This document shows positions 1 to 8,014 of a stretch of 39,054 bases of DNA, piece by piece. The DNA is from Bradyrhizobium valentinum (GTDB lineage Bacteria > Pseudomonadota > Alphaproteobacteria > Rhizobiales > Xanthobacteraceae). The number at the start of each line of letters is the position of its first letter. Position 1 is the first letter of the stretch. The notes under the pieces were generated by a model. The model was not told the DNA's origin. It searched no databases and worked only from the letters and a program-made list of their open reading frames with translations. The stretch is from NCBI RefSeq assembly GCF_001440405.1, contig NZ_LLXX01000172.1, forward strand, positions 1 to 39,054. Reading direction: 5' to 3'. A program made the position numbers and the translations under genes.

Positions 1-225
1 CGCCGTCATCCGGTCCACCAGCCCGCTGATGCCCGGTGGGCCGAGATCCAGCGCCGCGCCCGCCTCGCCCATCAGCACGCCGTCGCGCTGGCCCAGAACG
101 AACAGCAACCCCGACTGTGCAGCCGTAACGCCGCTCTGCTGGGTTTGCGCCGCGATCCAGCGCTGCAGCCGGCGCTGCGCGACGTTGAGCAGGAACACCA
201 GGCGATGCTCGCGGCAGGCGGTCAT
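1..225 (-). CDS. MarR family transcriptional regulator, N-terminal part (cut by window edge)
   Basis: Reading leftward from an ATG at 225, 75 codons stay open to the window edge. The product begins MTACREHRLVFLLNVAQRRL and continues with a helix-turn-helix stretch (VTAAQSGLLFVLGQRDGVLM, then GEAGAALDLGPPGISGLVDR) typical of MarR winged-helix DNA-binding proteins. MarR dimers usually repress their own gene and a neighbour and release DNA on binding a small phenolic ligand. The C-terminal half lies outside the window. The gene diverges from the GntR regulator, and a perfect palindrome at 251-262 sits just upstream of it, as expected for autoregulation. No strong ribosome site precedes the ATG, so the exact start is less certain than the family. 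Confidence 0.82.
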   Translation of the reverse strand, partial: MTACREHRLVFLLNVAQRRLQRWIAAQTQQSGVTAAQSGLLFVLGQRDGVLMGEAGAALDLGPPGISGLVDRMTA

Positions 226-250
226 CTGAGTATCGAATTCGGGATTTTAT

Positions 251-262
251 TTCGCATGCGAA
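251..262. promoter_or_regulatory. Perfect 12-bp palindrome, candidate MarR operator
   Basis: TTCGCATGCGAA is its own reverse complement and lies 26 bp upstream of the MarR start codon. It resembles, from memory, operators of rhizobial MarR regulators of aromatic-acid genes. Binding is inferred from position and symmetry only. Confidence 0.5.
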
Positions 263-378
263 CTATCTACGTCGGCATCGGATGATTGTCACCATGATTT
301 CTAAACCCGGTCTTCGGAAAATGGCGATCGGCGCCTCGCTCGGATTTAAAAATCGCAGCAAAGCCAATGTGCTAGAAA

Positions 379-392
379 GAAAATCGATTTTC
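379..392. promoter_or_regulatory. Perfect 14-bp palindrome, candidate operator in front of the GntR gene
   Basis: GAAAATCGATTTTC is perfectly symmetric and ends 39 bp before the GntR start. An AT-rich palindrome in this spot could be the GntR operator or a site for another regulator. No consensus match is claimed. Confidence 0.4.
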
Positions 393-431
393 GATTGACG
401 CCTTCAGGTTCGCCCGCCAATCTGCGCCGCC

Positions 432-1160
432 ATGAGCAGTATCGGGTTGAGTTTTGGTGAGAACCCTGCCGGCGAACGGCCTCGAAGCCTGACGTCTGCC
501 GTTCAGGAGCGGCTGCGCGCGGATATTCTCTCGACCCGGCTATTGCCCGGCCAGAAGCTGCATATCGCCGGGCTCGCCAAGCAGTTTTCAGTCAGTCTCG
601 CCGCGGTGCGCGAAGCGCTGTCGCGGCTGGTCGCCGACGGGCTGGTGCAGGCCTCCGACCAGCGCGGCTTTCGCGTCAGCCCGGTATCATCAGCCGACCT
701 CAAGGACGTGACGCAAACCCGCGTCGATATCGAAGGGCTGGCGCTGCGCCGCTCGATCGAACGCGGCGACCAGGAATGGCTGTCATCGGTGGAGCGGTCT
801 TTCGCAACGCTCTGCGCCGTTCCCCATACCTATCCTGACGATCCGACCCATCACTATGAGGAATGGGTGGTGCGTCACCGCGTCTTCCATCGGACACTGG
901 TGAACGCCTGCGGATCGCAATGGCTGCTCGGGTTTCGCGATGTGCTGCACGAGCAGAGCGAGCGCTACCGGAGGCTCGCGATCCGCCGCAACACCGAAAA
1001 ATCCCGCAACGTCGAGGCCGAACACGCGGCAATCGTGCATGCCGTGCTCAAGCGCGATGCAGATGCCGCAGTCGCGGCGCTTTCGAAGCATTTCATGACG
1101 ACCATGCATCTCGTCGAACTCGCCACAGCGAAAGCTTCCGGGGGTGGCAACGCCGGCTGA
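432..1160 (+). CDS. GntR family transcriptional regulator with FCD ligand domain
   Basis: A 242-residue protein. Residues about 20-85 form the GntR winged helix (LRADILSTRLLPGQKLHIAG, then VSLAAVREALSRLVADGLV). The rest is an all-helical FCD domain, with the metal/ligand-type histidine in HRVFHRTLVNACGS and later helices around AEHAAIVHAVLKRDADAAV. FCD regulators sense small carboxylates or sugar acids and usually control the adjacent catabolic operon. It is followed after 52 bp by the ABC uptake operon on the same strand, so it probably controls uptake and breakdown of that substrate. The ATG at 432 gives the normal family length, although no good Shine-Dalgarno sequence precedes it. Family certain; effector unknown. 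Confidence 0.9.
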   Translation: MSSIGLSFGENPAGERPRSLTSAVQERLRADILSTRLLPGQKLHIAGLAKQFSVSLAAVREALSRLVADGLVQASDQRGFRVSPVSSADLKDVTQTRVDIEGLALRRSIERGDQEWLSSVERSFATLCAVPHTYPDDPTHHYEEWVVRHRVFHRTLVNACGSQWLLGFRDVLHEQSERYRRLAIRRNTEKSRNVEAEHAAIVHAVLKRDADAAVAALSKHFMTTMHLVELATAKASGGGNAG

Positions 1161-1212
1161 TCGTTCGCTCGAAGACCAAATCAATCAAGAAAAACGCAAA
1201 GGGAAACGTCAC

Positions 1213-2184
1213 ATGAAAATCACGCGACGGCATATTCTGGCAACGATCACGGCAGCCACGGTGCTCAGCGCACCGGCCATGGCCCAGGCCGCCGAGACCG
1301 TCCGCATCGGCCTTCCCACCAAGACCTATTGGCCGACCACGATCGCGGAAACCGCGGTGCGCCAAAAACTGTTCGAGAAGGAAGGCATCGCGGCCGAGCT
1401 GACAATCTATCGCGGCGGTGCCGAGACGTTCGAGGCGATGGCGGCGGGTGCCGCCGACGTCATTCTCGACGCCACCTCGCTGGTATCGGCCGGGCGCAAG
1501 AAGGGCGTGAACTCCAAAGTGCTCGCCAGTGCCGCCACGGGCTACTACGGCTGGCAGTTGATGACGCTTTCGAAATCGACACTCGGCGTCAAGGATTTGG
1601 CCGGCAAGAAGGTTGCGATTACCTCGGCGGGCTCCGGCTCCGACCTGTTGGCGCTGTGGACCCAGCAGGACAAGAAGATCGAATTCACCCGCGTTCCCGT
1701 CGGCGGCGGCGGGCTGGTGCCGAACCTACTTGCTGGGAACGTCGACGCGGCAGTGGTCTACTCGCCGCTGAGCTTCCAGATCTCCAGATCGGGCGAAGCG
1801 CGCACCATCCTCGACTTCTCCAAGGAGGTGCCGCCGAACCTCGCCGCAGGCTGGATCGCGCTCGACAAATACGTGCAGGACAAGCCGCAGATGGTGCAGA
1901 AGACGCTGAATGCGCTCTATGGCGCGCTGATGTTCATGCGCGCCAACAAGGAGGCTTCCGTCAAGCTGATCACCGAGCTCTATGAAATTCCCGCCGAGAT
2001 CGCGGCGCTGGAATATGAGAACACGATCATGAAGCTGGAAACTGACGGCAGCATGGACGGGCCGAAAATTCCCGAGCAGCTCCAGCTCGCGCTCGACATG
2101 GCCAAGGCTGGCGGCATGAAGGACCTTGGGCCGGCGGCGGAGATCATCTCGACGCAGTTCAAGCCGGTTCCGACCAAGTTCTGA
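1213..2184 (+). CDS. NitT/TauT-type ABC transporter substrate-binding protein
   Basis: A 323-residue exported binding protein. It opens MKITRRHILATITAATVLSA, a signal peptide with a twin-arginine-like TRRHIL, and the likely cleavage is after AMAQA. The mature part (VRIGLPTKTYWPTTIAETAV..., TIYRGGAETFEAMAAGAADV, then LLAGNVDAAVVYSPLSFQ) is the NMT1/SsuA-like fold that captures small organic anions or thiamine-precursor-like molecules. The start at 1213 is chosen over an in-frame upstream codon because the signal peptide begins there; AAAGGGAAA lies just upstream. It is the first transport gene of an operon with two permeases and one ATPase. The ligand cannot be read from the sequence. Confidence 0.88.
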   Translation: MKITRRHILATITAATVLSAPAMAQAAETVRIGLPTKTYWPTTIAETAVRQKLFEKEGIAAELTIYRGGAETFEAMAAGAADVILDATSLVSAGRKKGVNSKVLASAATGYYGWQLMTLSKSTLGVKDLAGKKVAITSAGSGSDLLALWTQQDKKIEFTRVPVGGGGLVPNLLAGNVDAAVVYSPLSFQISRSGEARTILDFSKEVPPNLAAGWIALDKYVQDKPQMVQKTLNALYGALMFMRANKEASVKLITELYEIPAEIAALEYENTIMKLETDGSMDGPKIPEQLQLALDMAKAGGMKDLGPAAEIISTQFKPVPTKF

Positions 2185-2193
2185 GTTGGCACG

Positions 2194-2949
2194 ATGCGAA
2201 GCGGGCTAGGCGTAAAGGCGGCGCGGATCGCCATTGTGGTGGCGCTGTTTGCGATATGGGAAATCCTGTCGCGAACCGGCATCGTCAACCCGCGCCTGCT
2301 CCCCTCCGCCTCCGACACGCTGGCAACGCTCGGCGATCTCCTGCAGCGGGCGAGCGTGCGCAAGGATCTGGCGGTCACCGCGAGCGAGGTGGTAACCGCG
2401 TTCGCGCTCGCCGTTCCCGTCGGCGCGCTGATCGGCTTCCTGATCGCGGAGAACCGCTATTTTGCCGAGGTGGCAAAGCCCCTGCTGTTCTTCGCATTCA
2501 GCATTCCGAAATCGATCTTCCTGCCGATGTTCATCCTGGTGTTCGGCGTCGGCTTTGCCCAGAAGGTCGGCTTCGGCTTCTTCTCGACCATATTCATCGT
2601 GATCATGTCGACTACGACGGCGGTGGAGTCGGTCAAGGTCGAGCATCTGACCGTCGCACGCTCCTATGGCGCGACGCCGATGCAGACTGCGTTCCGCGTT
2701 TATCTGCCGAGCATGCTTCCCGTTCTGCTGGAAGCGCTGCGGATCTCGATGATCTTCAATCTCACCGGCGTCATCCTCGCCGAAATGTACGCCTCGCGTG
2801 ACGGCATCGGGCATCAGATCGCGACCTGGGGCGAAAACTTCCAGATGAAGCAATTGTTGGCCGGCGTGGTGATGATCGCGGCCATCGCGATTGCCTTCAA
2901 CGAACTGGTCAGATGGGTGGAAACACGATGCAGCCATTGGCGAACATAA
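2194..2949 (+). CDS. ABC transporter permease (TauC/SsuC type), first of two
   Basis: A 251-residue inner-membrane protein with about six hydrophobic segments. It carries the BPD-transporter loop that docks with the ATPase (EHLTVARSYGATPMQTAFRV, then LPSMLPVLLEALRISMIFNL). It begins 9 bp after the binding-protein stop and its 3' end overlaps the start of the ATPase gene by 22 bp, a sign of coupled translation. It resembles the second permease at 3733 in size and layout but is clearly diverged, so the channel is probably a heterodimer. Role: passage of the captured substrate across the inner membrane. Confidence 0.88.
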   Translation: MRSGLGVKAARIAIVVALFAIWEILSRTGIVNPRLLPSASDTLATLGDLLQRASVRKDLAVTASEVVTAFALAVPVGALIGFLIAENRYFAEVAKPLLFFAFSIPKSIFLPMFILVFGVGFAQKVGFGFFSTIFIVIMSTTTAVESVKVEHLTVARSYGATPMQTAFRVYLPSMLPVLLEALRISMIFNLTGVILAEMYASRDGIGHQIATWGENFQMKQLLAGVVMIAAIAIAFNELVRWVETRCSHWRT

Positions 2950-3725
2950 CCCCGCTGAAGCCGGCCGGCGCGATCGAGGTCCGCAATGTCGGGCAGGTCT
3001 TCAAGACCACGACGCAGGACGTCGTCGCGCTGGAGGACGTGTCGCTCGATGTCAAACCTGGCCGCTTCGTCGTGCTGGTCGGCCCGAGCGGCTGCGGCAA
3101 GTCCACCCTTCTGATGATGATGGCCGGCCTGCGTCAGCAGACCTCGGGCACCATCACCATCAGCGGCGCGCCGATCCCTGAGCCCGATCCGAACCGGGTC
3201 GGTGTGGTGTTTCAGGAAGCGAGTCTCTTTCCTTGGCTGACGGCGGAAGAAAACGTCGAGTTTCCACTGGCGCTCCGCGGCATCGCGAAAAGCGATCGCC
3301 GCACCAGGGCGCAGGATGCACTGAAACTGGTCGGCCTCGACGGCTTCGGCAAACGGCATCCGCATGAACTATCCGGCGGCATGAAGCAGCGCGTCTCGAT
3401 CGCGCGCGGCCTGGTGCAGGACCCACCGGTGCTGCTCATGGACGAGCCGTTTGCAGCGCTCGACGAACAGACCCGCATGACCATGGGCGACGAATTGCTA
3501 CGCATCTGGGCCGCGACCGGCAAAACCGTAGTGTTCGTCACCCACAGCCTGACCGAAGCCGTCTATCTCGCCGACGAAGTGATCGTGATGTCGCCGCGGC
3601 CCGGCCGCATCGTCGACCACCTGCAGGTCCCGCTGCCCCGCCCGCGCACCTACGAGATGTTGAGCGGCGACACGTTCGGCAGCCTGCGCGACCGCATCTG
3701 GCGGCATATTCGCAAATCGGCGTGA
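2928..3725 (+). CDS. ABC transporter ATP-binding protein (SsuB/TauB type)
   Basis: A 265-residue cytoplasmic ATPase with all core motifs: Walker A GPSGCGKST, Q-loop VVFQEASLFPW, signature LSGGMKQRVSIARGL, Walker B VLLMDEPFAALDE and H-loop VFVTHSLTEAV. These assign it to the nitrate/sulfonate/taurine subgroup. The ATG at 2928 is preferred to the one five codons earlier (2913) because GGTGGAAA precedes it, but either is possible. It overlaps the permease upstream and lies 7 bp before the second permease. It powers uptake by the transporter encoded around it. Confidence 0.93.
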   Translation: MQPLANITPLKPAGAIEVRNVGQVFKTTTQDVVALEDVSLDVKPGRFVVLVGPSGCGKSTLLMMMAGLRQQTSGTITISGAPIPEPDPNRVGVVFQEASLFPWLTAEENVEFPLALRGIAKSDRRTRAQDALKLVGLDGFGKRHPHELSGGMKQRVSIARGLVQDPPVLLMDEPFAALDEQTRMTMGDELLRIWAATGKTVVFVTHSLTEAVYLADEVIVMSPRPGRIVDHLQVPLPRPRTYEMLSGDTFGSLRDRIWRHIRKSA

Positions 3726-3732
3726 GGCTGAC

Positions 3733-4530
3733 ATGAGTGCGGCAACGCTTCGCAGATTGATCGTGATCAGCCTCATCGCTCTGTGGGAGATCCTGCCGCG
3801 CGCCGGCTTCATTCCCGAGCTGTTCCTGCCGTCGCTGTCGTCGACGCTCGCGGCCGGTTGGAACGAGGCAGGCGAGTACGGCCATGCCCTTGCCGTAACG
3901 CTCTACGAGGTCGCGATCTCGATGGCGTTCGCCTGCGGCGGCGGCATTCTCTTCGGCGCCGTCGTCGGCAGCCTGCCACGGCCGCGCATCCTGATCATGC
4001 CGATGGTCTCGAGTCTCTATGCGGTGCCGCTGGTCATCCTCTATCCGGTCTTCACGGTCTGGCTCGGTATCGGCTCGGAATCCAAGATCGCATTCGCCTC
4101 GATCTACGGCTTCCTGCCAACAATGCTGGCCACCGCCGCCGGCATCCAGACCATCGATCCGCAGTTGCTGCTGGCAGCCCGCAGCATGGGCGCGACGCTG
4201 AGCCAGCGGCTGGTTCGCGTGATTATCCCGGCCGCAATCCCGACCGTGCTGTCGGGACTGCGCGTCGGCGGTGCGCTCGTGATCGTCGGCGTAGTCGTGT
4301 CGGAAATGCTGATTTCGTCCGCCGGTATCGGCTATCTGATTTCGCGCTACCGCACCATTCTCGACAGCCCGCATGTGTTCGCCGGCGTGCTGCTGGTGCT
4401 GGCGATGGCGATCGCCTTCAACGCCGCGATCAAATGGATCGAGCGCAAGGCCGCGATCTGGCAGACCGGCACCCGCGCAGGGCAAAGCGCGGAAGAAACC
4501 GTGCCCGCGGCCCTGCAGCCTGCTACCTGA
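3733..4530 (+). CDS. ABC transporter permease (TauC/SsuC type), second of two
   Basis: A 265-residue membrane protein of the same class as the one at 2194. Its coupling loop reads QLLLAARSMGATLSQRLVRV, then IIPAAIPTVLSGLRVGGALV. Hydrophobic segments start near residue 9 (LIVISLIALWEILPRAGFIP) and recur to about residue 240; the C-terminal tail is hydrophilic. It starts 7 bp after the ATPase stop. Two unlike permeases around one ATPase suggest a heterodimeric channel, less common than the homodimer in this transporter class. Confidence 0.88.
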   Translation: MSAATLRRLIVISLIALWEILPRAGFIPELFLPSLSSTLAAGWNEAGEYGHALAVTLYEVAISMAFACGGGILFGAVVGSLPRPRILIMPMVSSLYAVPLVILYPVFTVWLGIGSESKIAFASIYGFLPTMLATAAGIQTIDPQLLLAARSMGATLSQRLVRVIIPAAIPTVLSGLRVGGALVIVGVVVSEMLISSAGIGYLISRYRTILDSPHVFAGVLLVLAMAIAFNAAIKWIERKAAIWQTGTRAGQSAEETVPAALQPAT

Positions 4531-4542
4531 CGGAGTGTTCGC

Positions 4543-5208
4543 GTGTTCGACCTGACGCTGACATTCGACAACGGTCCCGAGCCCGGTGTGACGCCGCGCG
4601 TGCTCGATATCTTGCGCGAACGCGGTATCAGGACGACCTTCTTCGTGATCGGCGAGAAGCTCGGCGATGCCAAACGCCGCCGGCTTGCGGCCCGGGCCCA
4701 TGATGAATGCCACTGGATCGGCAATCACACCTTCACGCATTCGGTACCGCTCGGACAGCAACGCGATGCGGAGGCCGCGCAAAACGAGATCGGGCGGACT
4801 CAGGATGCGATCGGCGACCTCGCGCACACCAACCGCTGGTTCCGTCCGTTCGGCGGCGGCGGCAATCTCGATGACCGGTTATTGAAACCGTCGGTCGTCG
4901 ATTACCTCATCCGCAACAAGCATAGCTGCGTGCTCTGGAACGCGATCCCGCGCGACTGGGACGATCCCGACGGCTGGACCGACCGGGCCCTGGCGCAGTG
5001 CCGGTCGCAGCCGTGGAGCCTGATGGTTCTGCACGACCTTCCGAGCGGTGCGATGGACCATCTTGAACGCTTTATCGACTGCGCCGAGAGAGCCGGCGCG
5101 CACTTCCGTCAGGATTTTCCACCCGATTGCATCCCGATCCGCTCCGGCGAAATCGTACGCCCCATCGAGTCCTATGTTTCCTCCATCGAAGAAAGTGCCA
5201 GACAATGA
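4543..5208 (+). CDS. Polysaccharide-deacetylase (NodB-fold) family hydrolase
   Basis: A 221-residue protein starting with GTG, preceded by CGGAG. It has the NodB metal-site motifs: FDLTLTFDNGPEPGVTPRVL (catalytic Asp region) and HWIGNHTFTHS (the HxxxH zinc pair), then RPFGGGGNLDD near residue 105. No signal peptide is visible, so it acts in the cytoplasm. That argues against a cell-wall substrate and for a small amide or imide, as in allantoinase-type (PuuE) members of the fold. It sits inside the uptake operon and its stop overlaps the next gene's start (ATGA), so it is probably a catabolic step. Substrate unknown. Confidence 0.8.
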   Translation: MFDLTLTFDNGPEPGVTPRVLDILRERGIRTTFFVIGEKLGDAKRRRLAARAHDECHWIGNHTFTHSVPLGQQRDAEAAQNEIGRTQDAIGDLAHTNRWFRPFGGGGNLDDRLLKPSVVDYLIRNKHSCVLWNAIPRDWDDPDGWTDRALAQCRSQPWSLMVLHDLPSGAMDHLERFIDCAERAGAHFRQDFPPDCIPIRSGEIVRPIESYVSSIEESARQ

Positions 5209-6074
5209 AGATCGCGAGTTTCAAGGCCGGTCAGACCGCAACCTACGGCCTGGTGACAACCGCCGGTATCGTCGACGCCGGCAAGCGGCTGAAGCAGTGG
5301 CCAACCCTGAAGACGTTGCTCGCAAACGGATCGCTCGACGCGCTGAAGGCGCTGCAAGGCGAACGTCCCGACTACGCGCTGGCCGAAATCGAGTTGCTGC
5401 CGACCGTTCCCGATCCGGACAAGATCTTCTGCATCGGCGTCAACTACGCCACACATCTCGCCGAAAGCGGCCATCCGACGCCGCCGCATCCAATGATCTT
5501 TACCCGCTTTGCCAACAGCCAGGTCGGCGGCGGCCAGCCGATGATCCGGCCGCTGGAGTCCGAGCGGTTCGACTATGAGGGCGAAATGGCTGTCATCATC
5601 GGCAAGGCCGGCCGCCGCATCTCGCGCGAGGCGGCGCTCGCGCATGTCGCTGGTTATGCCTGCTACAATGACGGCAGCATCCGCGACTGGCAGCGCCACA
5701 CCTCGCAATTCGCGCCGGGCAAGAATTTCGTTGGCACCGGCGGATTCGGGCCATGGATGGTCACGACGGATGAAATTCCTGACATCAGCAAGCAGACGAT
5801 TGCGACCCGCCTCAACGGCGTCGAGGTGCAGGCCGCGCCCATCTCGGATCTCGTGTTCGACGTCCCTGCCCTGATCGCCTATTGCTCGACATTCACCGAG
5901 CTCGTCCCTGGCGACGTTATCGTCACCGGCACTGCCGGCGGCGTCGGCGCCTATCGCACGCCGCCGCTCTGGATGAAGGATGGCGACGTGGTCGAGGTCG
6001 AGGTCTCCGGCATCGGCGTGCTGCGCAATCCGGTCAAGGACGAAGTTGCGGCGGCTGCGACGCGTGCGGCCTGA
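5205..6074 (+). CDS. Fumarylacetoacetate hydrolase (FAH) family protein
   Basis: A 289-residue enzyme starting at the ATG that overlaps the deacetylase stop by 4 bp. An N-terminal cap of about 80 residues is followed by the catalytic FAH domain: KIFCIGVNYATHLAES, the acidic metal site FDYEGEMAVIIG, CYNDGSIRDWQRH, FVGTGGFGPWMV and the end motif DVIVTGTAGGVGA. Family members hydrolyse C-C bonds in 2,4-diketo acids or act as decarboxylases or hydratases on similar oxo acids, using Mg or Ca. In this operon it probably opens or cleaves an oxo-acid intermediate. The exact reaction cannot be told from sequence. Confidence 0.88.
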   Translation: MKIASFKAGQTATYGLVTTAGIVDAGKRLKQWPTLKTLLANGSLDALKALQGERPDYALAEIELLPTVPDPDKIFCIGVNYATHLAESGHPTPPHPMIFTRFANSQVGGGQPMIRPLESERFDYEGEMAVIIGKAGRRISREAALAHVAGYACYNDGSIRDWQRHTSQFAPGKNFVGTGGFGPWMVTTDEIPDISKQTIATRLNGVEVQAAPISDLVFDVPALIAYCSTFTELVPGDVIVTGTAGGVGAYRTPPLWMKDGDVVEVEVSGIGVLRNPVKDEVAAAATRAA

Positions 6075-6100
6075 GCATTGAGAAAGCAAGGAAGACACTC

Positions 6101-7141
6101 ATGAACCTGCCAAAGCACTTGCTGCCGACCACGGTCGTGGGCAGCTATCCGCAGCCGGAATGGCTGGTCGATCGCGCGATGCTGTCGAAGGTAGTGCCGC
6201 GCACGCGCATGCATGCGATGTGGCGGCTTCCGGCCGAGCATCTGGAGGAAGCGCAGGACGACGCCACCATTGTTGCGATCAGGGACATGGAACGCGCCGG
6301 GATCGACATCGTGACCGACGGCGAAATTCGCCGCGAAAGCTATTCCAACCGCTTTGCAACCGCGCTTGACGGCATCGACGACGAAAATCCGGCGATGATC
6401 ACCTCGCGCAGCGGCCACCAGACGCCGGTCCCTCGCGTCGTCGGCCCGGTGAAACGTCGCGGCCCGGTCGAGCTGCACGACATGGAATTTCTGCGGGAGA
6501 ACACCGATCGCGCGGCCAAGATCACCCTGCCCGGCCCGTTCACGATGAGCCAGCAGGCGAAGAACGAATTCTATAAGGACGACGAGGAACTGGCGATGGC
6601 CTTCGCCGCCGCCGTCAACTCCGAAGCGCTTGACCTGCAAAAGGCCGGCGCCGACGTGATCCAGCTCGACGAGCCCTGGGTGCGCAACAATCCGGACCTT
6701 GCCCGCCGCTATGCCGTGAAGGCCATCAACCGCGCGCTCGAGGGCATCACCGTGCCGACGGTAGTGCATCTGTGCTTCGGCTATGCTGCGGTCGTGCCCG
6801 GCTCGACCAAGCCGGCCGGCTATTCCTTTCTCGCCGAACTCGCCGACACCAATGCCGAGCAGATCTCGATCGAGGCGGCGCAGCCAAAGCTCGATCTCCG
6901 TGTACTCAAGGATCTGTCGTCGAAGAAGATCATGCTCGGCGTGCTCGACCTCGGCAATCCCGAGATCGAATCCGCCGATGTGGTGGCCGGCCGGATCCGC
7001 AACGGGCTGAAGCACGTCGCCGCGGATCGCCTCGTCGTCGCTCCCGACTGCGGCATGAAATACATGCCGCGGCATGTGGCGTTCGGAAAACTGAAAGCGA
7101 TGTGCGACGCGGCGGCAGCCGTCCGCAAGGAGATTAGCTAA
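6101..7141 (+). CDS. MetE-like (cobalamin-independent methionine synthase C-terminal type) zinc methyltransferase
   Basis: A 346-residue protein equal to only the catalytic barrel of MetE, which is about 750 residues in full. It starts at 6101 after AAGGAAG and opens LLPTTVVGSYPQPEWLV. The zinc ligands are in place: His223-x-Cys225 (VVHLCFGYA), Glu258 (ISIEAA) and Cys317 (VAPDCGMKYM); the QLDEP substrate motif is also present. The zinc normally activates a thiol to accept a methyl group. The N-terminal folate-binding half of MetE is absent, so the donor may be a small methylated compound or a partner protein. As last gene of the uptake operon it may demethylate the imported substrate. Annotation pipelines often call such genes metE; that full function is not supported here. 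Confidence 0.85.
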   Translation: MNLPKHLLPTTVVGSYPQPEWLVDRAMLSKVVPRTRMHAMWRLPAEHLEEAQDDATIVAIRDMERAGIDIVTDGEIRRESYSNRFATALDGIDDENPAMITSRSGHQTPVPRVVGPVKRRGPVELHDMEFLRENTDRAAKITLPGPFTMSQQAKNEFYKDDEELAMAFAAAVNSEALDLQKAGADVIQLDEPWVRNNPDLARRYAVKAINRALEGITVPTVVHLCFGYAAVVPGSTKPAGYSFLAELADTNAEQISIEAAQPKLDLRVLKDLSSKKIMLGVLDLGNPEIESADVVAGRIRNGLKHVAADRLVVAPDCGMKYMPRHVAFGKLKAMCDAAAAVRKEIS

Positions 7142-7748
7142 GCGGCTTGCCCTCCAGCCACGCCGCACCGCGCGCGTACAAAGCCTCGACTTCGGGCCCT
7201 TTCAGGCCCGGCATGTCGCGCTTCACCGTGTAACCGATGCGGGTCTGCAAATAAGCGAGATGCCGGTAGCCCGGCGGAAACTGCTCGAGCAGCGCCTTGT
7301 CGAGAACGGGCACCGCGCCGGGCGCGACGGGGTCCATCCGGTCCTTCTCATAGATCGGCTGGCGCAGCACGATGCCCCAGCGCCCGGCGCGCTTCTCCAG
7401 AAAATCGTAGAACCTGCCGGTGCAGAGCACGTCGCACAGCACGCCCTCGACCTCGGCGCGCTGCGAGATCGTCATCTTGGTCTGCGAGATCGCGCGGTGT
7501 CCTGCGAGATCGACCGAGATGCCGCCGAGGAAATGCAGGATGCTGACGCCCTTGGTCCAGGCCTGCTTGCTGATCTCGATGAACTCGTCGCCGGTGCCCT
7601 GCGTCCAGGTCGCCATCATGCGGCCGTCCGGATGCCAGACTGTGCGGAAACGCTCCCAGTCTCCGGCATCGCGCCAGATCGCCCAGTTCTGCAGCAATTC
7701 GCGGATCAGGCGGTCGTCTTCGATTTCGCTTGCGGCCATGGGACTCAC
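7134..7748 (-). CDS. SnoaL-like / NTF2-fold protein
   Basis: A 204-residue protein. Residues about 12-140 form the NTF2-like cone fold seen in SnoaL-type cyclases and ring-hydroxylase small subunits (IRELLQNWAIWRDAGDWERF, then RTVWHPDGRMMATWTQG and VDLAGHRAISQTKMTISQRA). Such proteins bind small hydrophobic or aromatic ligands as isomerases, dehydratases or hydrolases. The start is taken as GTG at 7748, whose GTGA overlaps the upstream stop; an ATG at 7739 is the alternative. Its 3' end overlaps the convergent MetE-like gene by 8 bp. It is the last of a three-gene leftward unit. Function unassigned. Confidence 0.72.
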   Translation of the reverse strand: MSPMAASEIEDDRLIRELLQNWAIWRDAGDWERFRTVWHPDGRMMATWTQGTGDEFIEISKQAWTKGVSILHFLGGISVDLAGHRAISQTKMTISQRAEVEGVLCDVLCTGRFYDFLEKRAGRWGIVLRQPIYEKDRMDPVAPGAVPVLDKALLEQFPPGYRHLAYLQTRIGYTVKRDMPGLKGPEVEALYARGAAWLEGKPLS

Positions 7749-8014
7749 AGTAGTTTCGCGCGGACGAACAGCGCACGCAGCGCATTGGTCGCCTGTACGG
7801 TCAGCATCGCGTTATCAGCGGCGCCCTGCAGCGCGTGCACGGCATCGGCGTGCAGCGCGCGGAATTCGATCCATTCGACCGAGCTGAGATTGGTGATGAA
7901 GCGATAGGCCTGGCCGACGGTGCCGATCGACACCGTCTTGCCGTTCAGGTTGATCTTGAAAACCGCACGCAGCGGCGTGTCGGAAGCGGCGGTATCGCCT
8001 GCGACTGCGCTCAT
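7745..8014 (-). CDS. Small protein of unknown function
   Basis: An 89-residue protein I do not recognise. It has a short variable N-terminus, then a compact region (LRAVFKINLNGKTVSIGTVG, then QAYRFITNLSSVEWIEFRAL), followed by an alanine-rich helix (ADAVHALQGAADNAMLTVQA) and a basic end. No signal peptide, cysteines or membrane segment are present. Its ATG overlaps the stop of the DUF2778 gene (ATGA at 8011-8014) and its stop overlaps the start of the SnoaL-like gene, so all three are probably translated in a coupled way. The tight overlaps are the main support that it is real. Confidence 0.72.
   Translation of the reverse strand: MSAVAGDTAASDTPLRAVFKINLNGKTVSIGTVGQAYRFITNLSSVEWIEFRALHADAVHALQGAADNAMLTVQATNALRALFVRAKLL

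Noticed and set aside
3538..4827. Long open frame antisense to the ABC permease and deacetylase genes
   Set aside because: It is rich in Arg, His, Gln and Asp with no domain, and is the mirror of well-supported coding sequence in high-GC DNA.
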